A stretch of DNA of 64,000 bases. Origin: Aurifilum marmelostoma. Lineage: Eukaryota; Ascomycota; Sordariomycetes; Diaporthales; Cryphonectriaceae. The position numbers were made by a program, and so were the translations under genes. The first letter of the stretch is position 1; each line of letters opens with the position of its first letter. Positions 34,786 through 45,308 of this stretch are shown here, one piece after another. The DNA lies in contig JAMXSV010000017.1 of the NCBI GenBank assembly GCA_027559495.1, forward strand, positions 2,046,001 to 2,110,000, read 5' to 3'. Under the pieces are notes generated by a model. That model was given only the letters and a program-made list of their open reading frames with translations, ran no database searches and had not been told where the DNA came from.

Positions 34786-35735
34786 ATGGCGGCATCACCT
34801 ATGTCCACATCTACATCTACCCCGCCTACATCTGTCGGTGCAGAAGAGAACGACATACTGAAGATACAATTTACGACTCTCGAGGATCTTAACGAGATCT
34901 TGGCCCGTACTAGCCCCAAAGACTTGATCATAGTTGCTGGTATGCGATCGCCTTCCTTACTTCTCTATTCTTTCCCCCCTTTCGCGTCGCTTATCTGATG
35001 CTAATTATTTGATCAGGCGTTGATCCTGTCGATTTCGACCATATTGACGACGAAACTCGACGGCCGAAGGCTCGCTTGCGCCGGTATGATGCGAGATCTC
35101 GAACACTATTCGTCACGATCCCTTCAAGAGTACACTCAGACCTCCATGCACGACTTTACCGACTTATTGATCAGAAGATCACCAACATGGGCTTATATCG
35201 CAGTTGGTCCCCTTTTGCTGATACCACATGCTATGCCAAACCCAATACTGGGGCTGGTGATGGCAGCGGAGAGGGTGATTCCACAGGTGGCCCAGACCCA
35301 GAGCGTGATGGACCAGATGCCTGGCCAACACTTGTTATCGAGGCTGGATATTCGGAATCCCAGCAATATCTCCGCGAAGACATGAGATGGTGGTTCTCCG
35401 CTTCTAATCACGACATAAAAATCGTGCTTCTCATCAAATTCAACCGGAGACGATCAGAGATCATCATTGACAGATGGGAAGAGGACACACCCGGCCAGCG
35501 CCCCGGGGCGATGACCACCCGGTCGATGGGACCATTGGCTCCGGTGCTGCGGCAGACTATTACTATTACCAAGGTTCCAACTATCCCGGCAACGTTCAGT
35601 GTCGTTAGAAGCGCACTGGTTTTGTCATTTAGACTTCTTTTTCTCCGAGATCCAGGCCCTGGAGAGGGCGATATTGTTATCAGTGTTCAAGAGCTCGAGG
35701 AGTATGCGGAAAGGGTATGGAGGTCCGTGAACTGA
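34786..35735 (+). CDS. Fungal-specific protein, possibly PD-(D/E)XK nuclease-like
   Basis: Exons 34786-34939 and 35017-35735 (77-nt intron with a TGCTAAT branch site, phase 1) give 290 aa. The central part, AWPTLVIEAGYSES, then LREDMRWWFSAS and DIKIVLLIKFNRR, is a pattern I recall from a large family of uncharacterised Sordariomycete proteins. Its beta-strand with a conserved Glu, a helix, then Asp-x-Lys (HDIKIV) resembles a PD-(D/E)XK nuclease core. That fold is an inference and catalytic residues are not proven. No signal peptide or membrane segment is seen; the RSALVLSFRLLFLRD stretch is hydrophobic but short. Residues 1-20 are Ser/Thr/Pro-rich. Confidence 0.72.
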
Positions 35736-36121
35736 GAGCCGACCAGAAAGCCCAGGGGGTTAAAGGGAAATACTCGAGATAAATTGGAACTATTGGTATT
35801 CAAGCCCAATTATCAACTGAATTTGTCTTTGACTAATCTTCCCTTTGACTGCGCTTGCCTCCAACGAAATGGTGTTATGTTATTGACATGACTTTCGAGA
35901 CTTATCCCCGTCTAGCCCAATAATACTCACTCGGCTCCTCTTTTGCTACCGCATCATGCATGCTATAGACGGTAATGCGTTTAGACACTGTGCCTGTCGA
36001 GTATATAAGAGCATTCCGTTGACACGAGTGGCCCTCTTTGCAGCAGAGTGAGATCGCCGAAAAGGAGTCAACAGTACGAAGAGCATGATGACCACCCAGG
36101 TCTACAACCTATGCTACATCC
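35736..36121. other. Intergenic with possible TATA box
   Basis: Between two plus-strand genes. TATATAAG at 36002-36009 precedes the next ATG by 113 bp. Confidence 0.45.
36002..36009 (+). promoter_or_regulatory. Possible TATA box
   Basis: TATATAAG, 113 bp upstream of the ATG at 36122. Confidence 0.4.
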
Positions 36122-36713
36122 ATGAGATCGGCCGACGTGGTCTCACTACCAGAATCGCAATGGATCGCCGGAGAGGGGCATAGACGTTCTTCAGGTTCGG
36201 GTGTATCGAACGCCAGCGTACAAAAGCGGAAGACCATTCAGTCGATCACTGGCATCGTTGTAAGTAGCTCCAGAGGATGCTGGTATGTTCCCCTGGCGAC
36301 CGGACACTGCGAGGAAGAAGCCAGCGGAACACGTGGATATCCTTCACTGTCTCGCGATGGGGACGGTGGAATGGCATGGACGTAGTGGTGACGCATATAA
36401 CATAACGAAATAGGTGGCCTCCTCAAACATCGCAGGGGTAGCAGTCTGTATCGACGACTTGGACGATGTCCCTGATGCGCGTCGAGAGTATGTTCCTGGC
36501 GAATCGCAGGAGTTCAAGCATGAATGGCCTGGCCTCCTCTTCATGGGCAAGCAGGCCATATCGATCCTGATCAGAGACAAGCCGCCCTCTGAACGAGAGT
36601 TCGTCAGGGAACACGCAGCCGCTGAAAAGTCATACTCACGGATCAAGCCCTTTTTCGAATATGAGGGCAGTGAATTACAACTGGAGCTTGGTCAGCGTAT
36701 CCAGGTGAAATAG
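36122..36713 (+). CDS. Hypothetical 145-aa protein
   Basis: Two frames, 36122-36259 and 36414-36713, join in phase 0 across a 154-nt intron with a GTAAGT donor and an AAATAG acceptor. The product is 145 aa. Exon 1 is Ser-rich and basic; exon 2 is mixed and acidic (VCIDDLDDVPDARREYVPG, HEWPGLLFMG, FFEYEGSELQLELGQRIQ). I recognise no family. Support for it being a gene is the upstream TATA box, the matched splice sites and the balanced composition of exon 2. It may be a lineage-specific gene or a fragment of an older one. Confidence 0.45.
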
Positions 36714-37569
36714 GCAGGATCGTTCGTCTTGTTCGACAAGTGATTTGGATATAGTATAGTGGAACAACTCCCTTGCTTGACCTGAACGATACTACCTCTC
36801 ATTGTCCGGTCCAAACTCGGATAGGAAATGGACCAGAAGGAAATAGGACTGGCAAAACAGACCGTTAGAGAGGCAGCACAAGTTAGAGGTCACCTCCGCA
36901 GTCGGGACTATTACCTGCACCTGCATAGGGAATGCCTATGGGAGCCAATAATTGACGCCACACAACAGAGACAATGTGACAACTGCAGCGTGAATGGTAA
37001 CAAGATTGGATACTTACCTCCCGTATTAGGCTCAGACCTGTACGTCCTCGGATGCAGTTGTGACTGTGAGTGGGTCAACCCGCATATGGACCTGCAGCGA
37101 CCCAGGCTATCTATTATAGCAGCCGAAGTTTTGCATGCCAGATGCAATACTTCAGGAAAGTCCAGACAAATAAGATAATGCCAAGGAATCGATTAGAGAT
37201 AAATGAAGCTGCGATTGCCGTGTATTGAAGATATCCATGCCAGAACTCCCCTTCGTATCCGGACAAAACCCTGTGAACGCCGTACCCTGATTCGGTTCCG
37301 TGATACCTATCTGTGTCGTGAATGAGTGACTCGTGTTTTGCTTTACAATCCGTCATAGCCATATCAGGCCTGCCCAAAACACCCCAAAATCAAAACGAAC
37401 TCCGAAGCCGCCGAATTCTTGCCGCGCCTTTCCAAGCCCATCTCATTGTAACCTCACGTCCTTCCCTCTCCTCTATCTTGTATCAGCGCCGCTATCCGTA
37501 CCAGTCGTCGTTGTCCCGGTCCCTCCGCCTGCCTGGACCCGGGTACATGAAGTCGTGATCCTTAGCCCA
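36714..37569. other. Intergenic, convergent 3' flanks
   Basis: Between the 145-aa hypothetical gene and the Pmp3-like gene. Short frames only, nothing recognisable. Confidence 0.5.
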
Positions 37570-38255
37570 CTAGCTCTGATCCTGGATCTTGTTGTCACCA
37601 GCAACGACCTGGGCGTAGCTAGGCGGTGGTGCGCCATCACTCGGTCCGGCGCTCGCCTCTGGGTTTCCATGTGGCTGCGACGAGGGACCGGCGTTGTCTC
37701 GTGTGTTTGTGCCGTAGGTCATATTCGCCTGCTGGCCAGATGGTTTCGCCGAGCCGCGACCGGCGGGCCGCTGGGACCGTCGCTCTTCGCCACCGTCGTG
37801 AACGATGACATATGCCACGCGGCCACCGCGCTCTGAGTCGCCGACGCGCTCGTAGTCATTGTAGTTTGGTTCAGGGAATTTCGCGATGATGTACCATGCG
37901 TGGAGGAGGCCTGGGACCTGCATCGGGGTTATTGGTTAGTAATGAGGGGCCATACAGGCGCACGAACCAGGCGCGCGCCTGGAGTATATAGCACTGACGT
38001 AGCCCAGAACGCAAAGCAGGATGTTGATGACGGAGTCAGCGGAACAGATACCGCATTTCACCCAGACTGGAAAGAGAAGTAGTCAGCGACAAGAGAAGGA
38101 GATTTCAAGGAATGCAACATATCAAGCAGAGCCATCAAGGCCCACAAAGACAATCATTGGAGAGGGCCCGAGGCAAGACAGTCACAAAGAGACTGACCAG
38201 GCAAAGGGGGGAAGAGAAGAGCCAGCAGGCCCAAGAAGATATCCGAGGAACACAT
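37570..38255 (-). CDS. Pmp3/UPF0057 plasma-membrane proteolipid with a long cytosolic tail
   Basis: Exons 38255-38198, 38066-37999 and 37917-37570 give 157 aa; the first two were found only by joining splice sites. The Pmp3 domain fills residues 1-55: IFLGLLALLFPPLPVWVK and INILLCVLGYVPGLLHAWY are its two membrane helices, with the signature CGICSADSVIN between. Yeast Pmp3 is only 55 aa and restrains plasma-membrane potential under salt stress. This protein carries about 100 extra residues, hydrophilic and Gly/Pro/Ser-rich, ending in PPPSYAQVV. That contains a PPxY motif, the ligand of WW domains in Rsp5/Nedd4 ubiquitin ligases. Longer tails are known in filamentous-fungal relatives; the ubiquitin link is inference. 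Confidence 0.88.
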
Positions 38256-39333
38256 AATAGGCTTGTCGTCTTCAAAATCTTGTGAAGAAGGCGTCGTCAA
38301 AGGATTAGGTTTCTGAATTCGAAATCCTGATGATGGTGGTGTCTAGGTGAGAATAAGGTAAACTGTAGGGAGACAAAACATAAAAGCGGCCCTTTCCCAG
38401 GGTGACAGATGGGTCAGGCGGAGTTGTTCCAAGGCTGGATCAAGGTTGGGGGAGTGTGCAGGTGACAAACTGCTGTTCAAGGTTCAGTGGCGTCTCACAC
38501 AGCCCTGTGAGGTTGCGTAATGCAGCGCTTACATAAGGCCCCCTAGTGCACTCAAGCAGGAGAACCTCCAGGGGCTTGACCGGGGCTGTGGGGCTCGAGA
38601 CTGAGCGATGTTACCTCACCGAACAATCACTGTACTATTAATTGCCGGCAGCATTGGGGCCTTCTGGGCTTTTCAGGCGCAGCTGTCAAGATGCACCTAT
38701 GGCATGATTAGAACCAAATTTTTTTTTTTATATACTTAGATGCATGACTTGGTGTACAAGTACGTTGTGCTTTTCGCCCTGCACTAGATCTGGATTATGG
38801 TAATGAGGTCATGCTAACTCAAGGTCTACCGAGACCTTAACATTCCAGACTTGGTTGATAGAATGGAGAAAAATACTTGTGTGAACAACACAGTTGATCG
38901 TCTACTGTGTGCTAGTATCAAGAAGAGCCTAGGCAGCTCTGGCCATTGGCTAGAGTCGACTTCTCTGATGAAACACATTCAAAAGTCTACAACACATTTG
39001 ATGTATTATTCGACAAGAACTGGTATCTGATGTAATGAACAATGAAACAATATTCACCTCTCATCTCAACTTCTACTGCAGAACATAATCAACTAACAAG
39101 ATCATCATCTTTCTTTGGGGGGCGGGGGGTTCTCCTGTGCGGAAACGGGTGAGGGAGGGGTGGTCCAGGAGTGTAGCGGGGCATTGACCACTGTGGTTTC
39201 CCCGGGATCAGCAGCCTACCTTGCCTGCCGCGAAGTTGCTTTTTTGGGCATCTCGGCTGACAAGGCGTATGTATGCACACCATTGGAACTTCGCCATTAG
39301 GCCATCACATTTCACACATGCTCGGCCGCAGAG
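38256..39333. other. Intergenic, divergent promoters
   Basis: Shared upstream region of the Pmp3-like gene and prp22, AT-richer than the flanks (A/T runs near 38718-38730). No gene is seen. Confidence 0.5.
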
Positions 39334-42300
39334 ATGGATGAACTAGAGTCCCTCGAGTCACTAGAGCTCCTCTCCCTCGTATCCAAGATATCATCCGAGC
39401 TGCAGAACCATTTAGGAATCCCTGACGAAGATGCCCGCAAGACCCTCGCCGAGTTCGTCATCGCGAAGCGGCTGGAGTGCGACAGCCTCGATGAATTCGA
39501 AAAGATGCTGCCCGCCATGGGCGCGTCCACCCTGCCCAACTCTCTCGTTGAGAGTATAGACCGTCTGGTCTGTACGCTACATCCCAAGCTCAAAAGCAAG
39601 AAGCAGGCTGGCTTTGACGAGGACGGCGATCGTCCGCACCGGAGCACGCACGAGAAGGAGCAGATATTCCGTGGCCTCAGCATACCGGATAAGGAGCCTG
39701 TCGGCGATGATGGCGTGGACGAGATCGACGACACTTTGGCTCTGCTGGAAGGGCTCGAGGGTAAAGCCAAGAAAGAGAAGGCGCAGAATGGCAGGAAACG
39801 CAGCCGGAGCCCAGAGAATGACGAGGACTCGCGGCGGCGGAGAAAAGACCGCTATCGAGATCGGAGCCGAAGCCACAGTCGCGACCGCAAGCGGCAGTAC
39901 TACGACACCGGCGACCAAGACGATTACAAGAGAGGTCGGAATGGCAGGCATGGGGATGGCGAATACACGAATGGCGATAGTCACAAGAAACACAGGAGTA
40001 TCAGGGGCCGCTTCGACGAAGACGAAGACGACGATCAGTTCCGGCGACCTGTGCCACGCGAACTTGACGACTCGCCACAGCTTTACAAAGTTTATGACGG
40101 ACACGTTACTGGTGTCAAAGATTTTGGTGCCTTTGTTAATCTGCACGGGATCAAAGGAAAGGTCGACGGCCTCGTACACGTGTCGCAGCTCGTCGAGGGA
40201 CAGAGGGTGAATCATCCTTCCGATCTCGTGGCCAAAGGCCAGAATATCAAGGTGAAAGTCGTCAAGATCGAAGGCAGCCGCATCGGTCTGTCCATGAAGG
40301 AGGTGGACCAGGAAACGGGAGACGACCTTCACCCACAAGCAAGAATACAGTCAGGAGCCAATTCCGAGGCTCTGGGAGGCGGCCATGCTGTTGCTGAGCC
40401 ACCTCAGAGTCGTTTTGTTCAGAAGCGACAGAAGAAGAGGATGACCTCACCTGAGAGATGGGAGATACGTCAACTGATCGCATCCGGAATCGCCAAAGCG
40501 TCTGACTACCCTGAGTTGGACGAAGATTATCAGTCTACTTTGACTGGTGAGGGCCAGCTGGAACTGGAGGAGGATGTAGACATTGAGATTCGAGAGGAGG
40601 AGCCTCCGTTCCTCGCCGGTCAAACGAAGCAGAGTCTCGAGTTGTCGCCCATTCGGATCGTTAAAGCTCCTGATGGATCCCTCAACCGTGCTGCCATGGC
40701 CGGCACCAATCTCACCAAGGAGAGGAAAGAACTGCGACAACAAGAAGCCGATGCTAAGGAGTCCGAGTCGAAGGTTGACCTGCAAACTCAGTGGCAAGAC
40801 CCCATGGCGGACCCTGACAAGCGGCAATTTGCCAGTGATCTGAGGCACGCCGCCATGCGCCAGAAGACAGACGCAGCGCCAGAATGGCGGAAAGCGATCG
40901 CGCCGATGGATGCACCCAAGGGAAAACGGACAAACATGACCATCAAGCAGCAACGAGAGTCACTGCCCGTCTATGCATTCCGAGACCAGCTCATTCAAGC
41001 CGTCAAGGACAACCAGATCATGATTGTCGTAGGAGAGACGGGTTCAGGCAAAACCACACAGCTTACCCAATATTTAGCCGAGGCTGGATTCGGAAATACC
41101 GGCATGATAGGGTGTACGCAACCTCGTCGTGTCGCCGCTATAAGTGTTGCAAAGCGTGTCTCTGAGGAGGTCGGTTGCGAACTCGGCGCAGAGGTCGGAT
41201 ACGCCGTCAGATTTGACGACGTGACGAGCCGGAAGACGGTGATCAAATACATGACAGATGGCCATTTCCAGCGAGAGGTCATCATGGACCCTGATATGAA
41301 GAGGTACTCCGTCATCATGTTGGACGAAGCACACGAGCGTACAATCTCGACCGACGTGTTGTTTGGCCTTTTGAAGCGTACAGTCAAGCGGAGGCCGGAC
41401 CTCAAGATTATCGTCACTTCTGCCACGCTCGATGCCGACAAGTTCTCCTCGTACTTCAATGAGGCACCGATTTTTACGATTCCCGGAAGGACATACCCTG
41501 TCGAGGTTCTCTACTCCAAAGAGCCAGAAAGCGACTACCTGGACGCAGCGCTCGTAACTGTGATGGAAATTCACCTTGCAGAGCCAGCAGGCGACATTCT
41601 TGTCTTCCTCACGGGTCAAGAAGAGATCGACACGGCTTGCGAGGTCCTCTACGAGCGAATGAAGGCATTAGGTCCCAACGTGCCGGAACTGCTCATTTTG
41701 CCTGTGTACTCAGCGCTACCCAGCGAGATGCAGAGCCGTATCTTCGACCCCGCGCCGCCAGGCAGTCGGAAGGTTGTCCTTGCTACCAATATCGCCGAAA
41801 CATCCATCACCATAGATGGTATCTATTACGTGGTCGACCCGGGCTTTGTCAAGCAAAATGCGTACGACCCAAAGCTTGGTATGGACTCGCTGGTGGTGGT
41901 TCCCATCTCCCGAGCCAGTGCACAGCAGCGTGCCGGACGAGCAGGCAGGACAGGGCCAGGCAAATGCTTCAGGCTTTACACGCAGCAAGCTTTCGAGACA
42001 GAAATGCTCCCAACAACGATTCCCGAGATCCAACGGCAGAATCTCGCCCACACCATTCTTATGCTCAAGGCCTCCGGCATCAACGACCTCCTACACTTTG
42101 GTTTCATGGACCCACCACCCATGAATACAATGCTCACAGCGCTCGAAGAGCTCTACGCCCTCTCGGCACTCGACGACGAAGGGCTCCTCACCCGTCTCGG
42201 GCGCAAGATGGCCGACTTCCCCGTCGATCCATCCCTCGCCAAAGCCCTCGTATATAGCGTCGATCTCGGCTGCTCCGACGAGATGCTCACCATCGTGTCC

Positions 42301-42967
42301 ATGCTCAATATCCAGACTGTCTTCTACCGGCCCAAGGAGAAGCAGTCCCAGGCTGACCAGAAGAAGGCCAAGTTCCACGACCCCCACGGCGACCACCTCA
42401 CGCTACTCAACGTTTTCAATGCCTGGAAGAACTCAGGCTACTCCAACGCGTGGTGCTTTGAGAATTTCATCCAGAACCGGGGGGTGAAGCGCGCAAAGGA
42501 CGTCCGCGACCAGCTCACCCGCATGATGCAGCGCTACCGCCACCCGATCGTGTCCGCAGGGCCCCGCGACACGGAGAAAGTCCGCCGCGCTTTGTGCTCG
42601 GGCTTCTTCCGCAACTCGGCGCGCAAAGACCCGCAGGAGGGCTACAAGACGCTCATCGAGGGGACAAACGTCTACCTGCACCCGTCGTCGGCCCTGTTCG
42701 GCAAGAACGCGGAGTGGGTCATCTACCACAGTCTGGTCATGACGAGCAAGGAGTACATGCACATCACCACGGCCATCGAGCCCAAGTGGCTGGTCGAGGC
42801 GGCACCGACCTTCTTCAAGGTTGCGCCCACGGACAGGCTGTCCAAGCGAAAGAAGACGGAGCGGATACAGCCGCTGTATAATAAGTTCCAGGGCGAGGAT
42901 GACTGGAGACTCAGCGCGCAGAGACGGGGGTGGTCGCGGTGGTGGTGGTGGTGGAACGTGGGGTTAG
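39334..42967 (+). CDS. prp22: Prp22, DEAH-box pre-mRNA splicing helicase
   Basis: One intronless frame from the ATG at 39334. Prp22 (human DHX8) proofreads the second step of splicing and releases mRNA from the spliceosome. In order: helical N-terminus, Arg/Ser/Asp-rich stretch (about 140-235), S1 RNA-binding domain (YDGHVTGVKDFGAFVNL, about 248-322), RecA domains with motif I GETGSGKTT (about 566), DEAH (about 664), SAT and motif VI QRAGRAGR (about 865), then the winged-helix, ratchet and OB regions ending EDDWRLSAQRR. As written the frame runs on to 43296 with 117 non-conserved residues. One base less in the G5 run at 42926-42930 gives the expected glycine-rich end (GGGRGGGGGGTWG) and a stop at 42967, about 1,210 aa. 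I take 42967 as the true end and the extra G as a probable sequence error. Confidence 0.92.
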
Positions 42968-43378
42968 TTTGGGCTTTCATAAATGCACTCGCCGGGACAA
43001 GTAGAAACAGCGTCAAATTTGTGCCATTCTGGGTGATCGTTCCGTTTTGTATTGAACTGCTAGCCTGCGTGTGGTTACATCATGATAATATTTACAACGA
43101 GAGCCATGACAGATCCTATGGACCTTTGCCAATTCATCGGCTGAGCAGAGAGGAGTGCAGAACATGCAGGAGTGATCTTCAGACTGTTATTATCCAGATT
43201 GTCTACTGCAATATCTACAAACTTATCACAGTACTAAAAGTGATTATTACAAATAGCCGGCTGATCGTTCAGGCCAGATTGACCGGGGTTAATTGAATAT
43301 GCTCCGAAGGAGGTAGAAGTGAAAAAAAAAGGAAAAAAAAAAAAAGAATCCCCAAAGAAGACCATGAACGCCATCTCC
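42968..43378. other. Intergenic, convergent 3' flanks
   Basis: Between prp22 and the MFS gene if the prp22 frame is corrected; uncorrected, prp22 covers it to 43296. Two A runs lie at 43322-43345. Confidence 0.5.
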
Positions 43379-45308
43379 TCATCGAAGGTTCAGCATCTTC
43401 AGGATGTCATGCCGGTAGGAAAAGCTCCGGACCCTTTTGCCATAGACGTCTGAAAATGGCTACTGTCAGCGAACATTCATAGGAACGATTCCGAGACTCG
43501 AAAGGGTCGGGGGAGCAACTTACACATGGGTACGCTCAGCATGCAGACAACTACCTGCACCGCCCCCAGGGCGTTGAAGACGGGGGTGGCCTTGGTACCA
43601 TTGATGATAAGCCAATCATAGGCCTTGAAGGTCAGGGCAAAGGCGAACATGTTTTTGAATATAATCATGCACGTGAAGCCCTCGATGGCCAGGTCGCCTA
43701 GCGGTTACCAAAAGTCAGCAAGAGAAATCTATAGCCAGAACACAGCAGTCGAGACAAGAAGTCAGCTTACGATAAGCATCCACGATGTACAGACTGCCGG
43801 CCACAGCACCTATGACCATGCCGCACACCTCGAAGCCGAAGAATGTCAGAGGCACGGCGTAGTTCCACTTGTCGTCCAGCAGCCCGTCGACGGCGATGCC
43901 CCAGCCAAAGACGCCCGTAACGCCAAAGACCAGCTGGGGGATAACGAGAAGGATACGGAACTCGGGTTCATAAACGCCCTTGTTCCAGCGTGTCATGGCG
44001 CGGACAGACCAGTCGGATAGGAGGCCGGCGATGACATAGCCCACGAGCGCGCCAACAAAAGGCCCGATGTAGGCGTAGCCGGTCTTGACCTCGTCCCACC
44101 ATAGCGGATAGCCGATAAAATAGGCGCCAAGAATGACACCGATGAAGACGGTCCAGCCGATGAGGGTGCCCTGGATGAGGCAGGCCCACAGGAAAGCTGG
44201 CTGGAGGAACAGCGGAAAAGGTCGCAGGGCGAGCTTCCAGATGGCCTCATCGGTCTTGCGGCCATTAAAGGGCGCGAGAGACTTCCAGTAACTGACAGGG
44301 GCAGCAGAGGCACTAGGCACCACAGCGGTTGCGCTGGTGCCGCCACTGCTGGCGTCCTTCTCGCGGTCATGGCTAGTCTCCATCTCGGGAGGCGTGGGGG
44401 TTTGGGTCTTGGAGACGGCTGTGGTCTCGTCCACGGCCAGCATATCAATGTTGAGCCTCATGTCCCGCCTGTAAGACGTCTCTGGGCACAGGAAGATCAG
44501 GGCGGGGAGGCAGGCGCCACAGAAGATGGCTACGAGCCAGAAGGTCCACCACCACTTGAGGGTGTGGGTGATCTTGCCGACGACGATGGGGGTGAAGAAG
44601 GAGCCGCCAAAGACGGCGAGGTTGGTGAATGCCATCCTGCTGCCACGCTGGTGGACAAAGTACAGATCGCCAACGGCAGCGTTCACCAGGGCCTCAAAGG
44701 GAGCGCAGCCAACGCCCTGGATGATGCGGGACCAGAGAAAGCTGCTGTAGTCCTTACGGTGACCCACGACGCCGCCCCACACGCTGCTGCCGACGAGGAT
44801 GATCATGCCGATAAGGAAGGCGTGGCGCTTGCCCCAGACGCGGCTCGACGGCACGAAGAAGGCAGCAGCAAACCCAGTGCCCAGCAGGAAGTAGCCAGTC
44901 AACAGGGCAACGTCGGTAAAGTCTCTGCTGATGTAGAGGGAGATGGTGACGGTGTTGGCAGCGAGTATAGGGCCAAGGCAGGTGGCGAAGATGGCGGATA
45001 CGGAGAGGATCAAGGTGATGAGGTCGCGGCGCCACAACGGCCAGTTCAGAGGGTCGTTGGGGTCGTCAGAGGGCTGAGGCACGAGGATGATTCCATTCTG
45101 GACCTTGAGGTTCCTGTGTGGAGCAGCGGCAGCGCTGCCACCGCCGCGGCCGTCAGCGTACTGCGTCCGCTCGAAGTCATCGAAGTAACGGGTCGTGCCT
45201 AGCACATGATAGTCAGCTCTTGGAATGCATATAAGCGTTGCAAGAAGCACGCCTGGACATACCAGGAACGTGGTCCATGGCCCGGTCCTCGAGGACTCCT
45301 AAACCCAT
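43379..45308 (-). CDS. Major facilitator superfamily transporter (DHA1-like)
   Basis: Exons 45308-45263, 45198-43771, 43697-43524 and 43449-43379 join in frame to 572 aa. The start MGLGVLEDRAMDHVPGTTRY (residues 1-20, built across intron 1) is a hallmark of one fungal drug:H+ antiporter-like group, and the end YVYGKRVRSFSYRHDILK matches it. Twelve hydrophobic helices are seen in two sets of six, with a hydrophilic loop at about residues 285-345. NDPLNWPLWRRDL precedes helix 1 and RIIQGVGCAPFEALVNA lies in helix 4-5. The location is the plasma or vacuolar membrane; the substrate is unknown. No biosynthetic gene lies directly next to it. Introns 1 (64 nt) and 2 (73 nt) have good GTATG and GTAAG donors. 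Confidence 0.9.

Noticed and set aside
42968..43296. 117-residue C-terminal extension of prp22
   Set aside because: Unlike any Prp22 tail I know; the shifted frame carries the expected Gly-rich end and stop, so I ended the gene at 42967.
31816..43296. Idea of an RNA-processing gene cluster (clp1, arb1, prp22, RRM-like protein)
   Set aside because: These are conserved housekeeping genes on different strands with unrelated genes between them; no shared regulatory element is visible.
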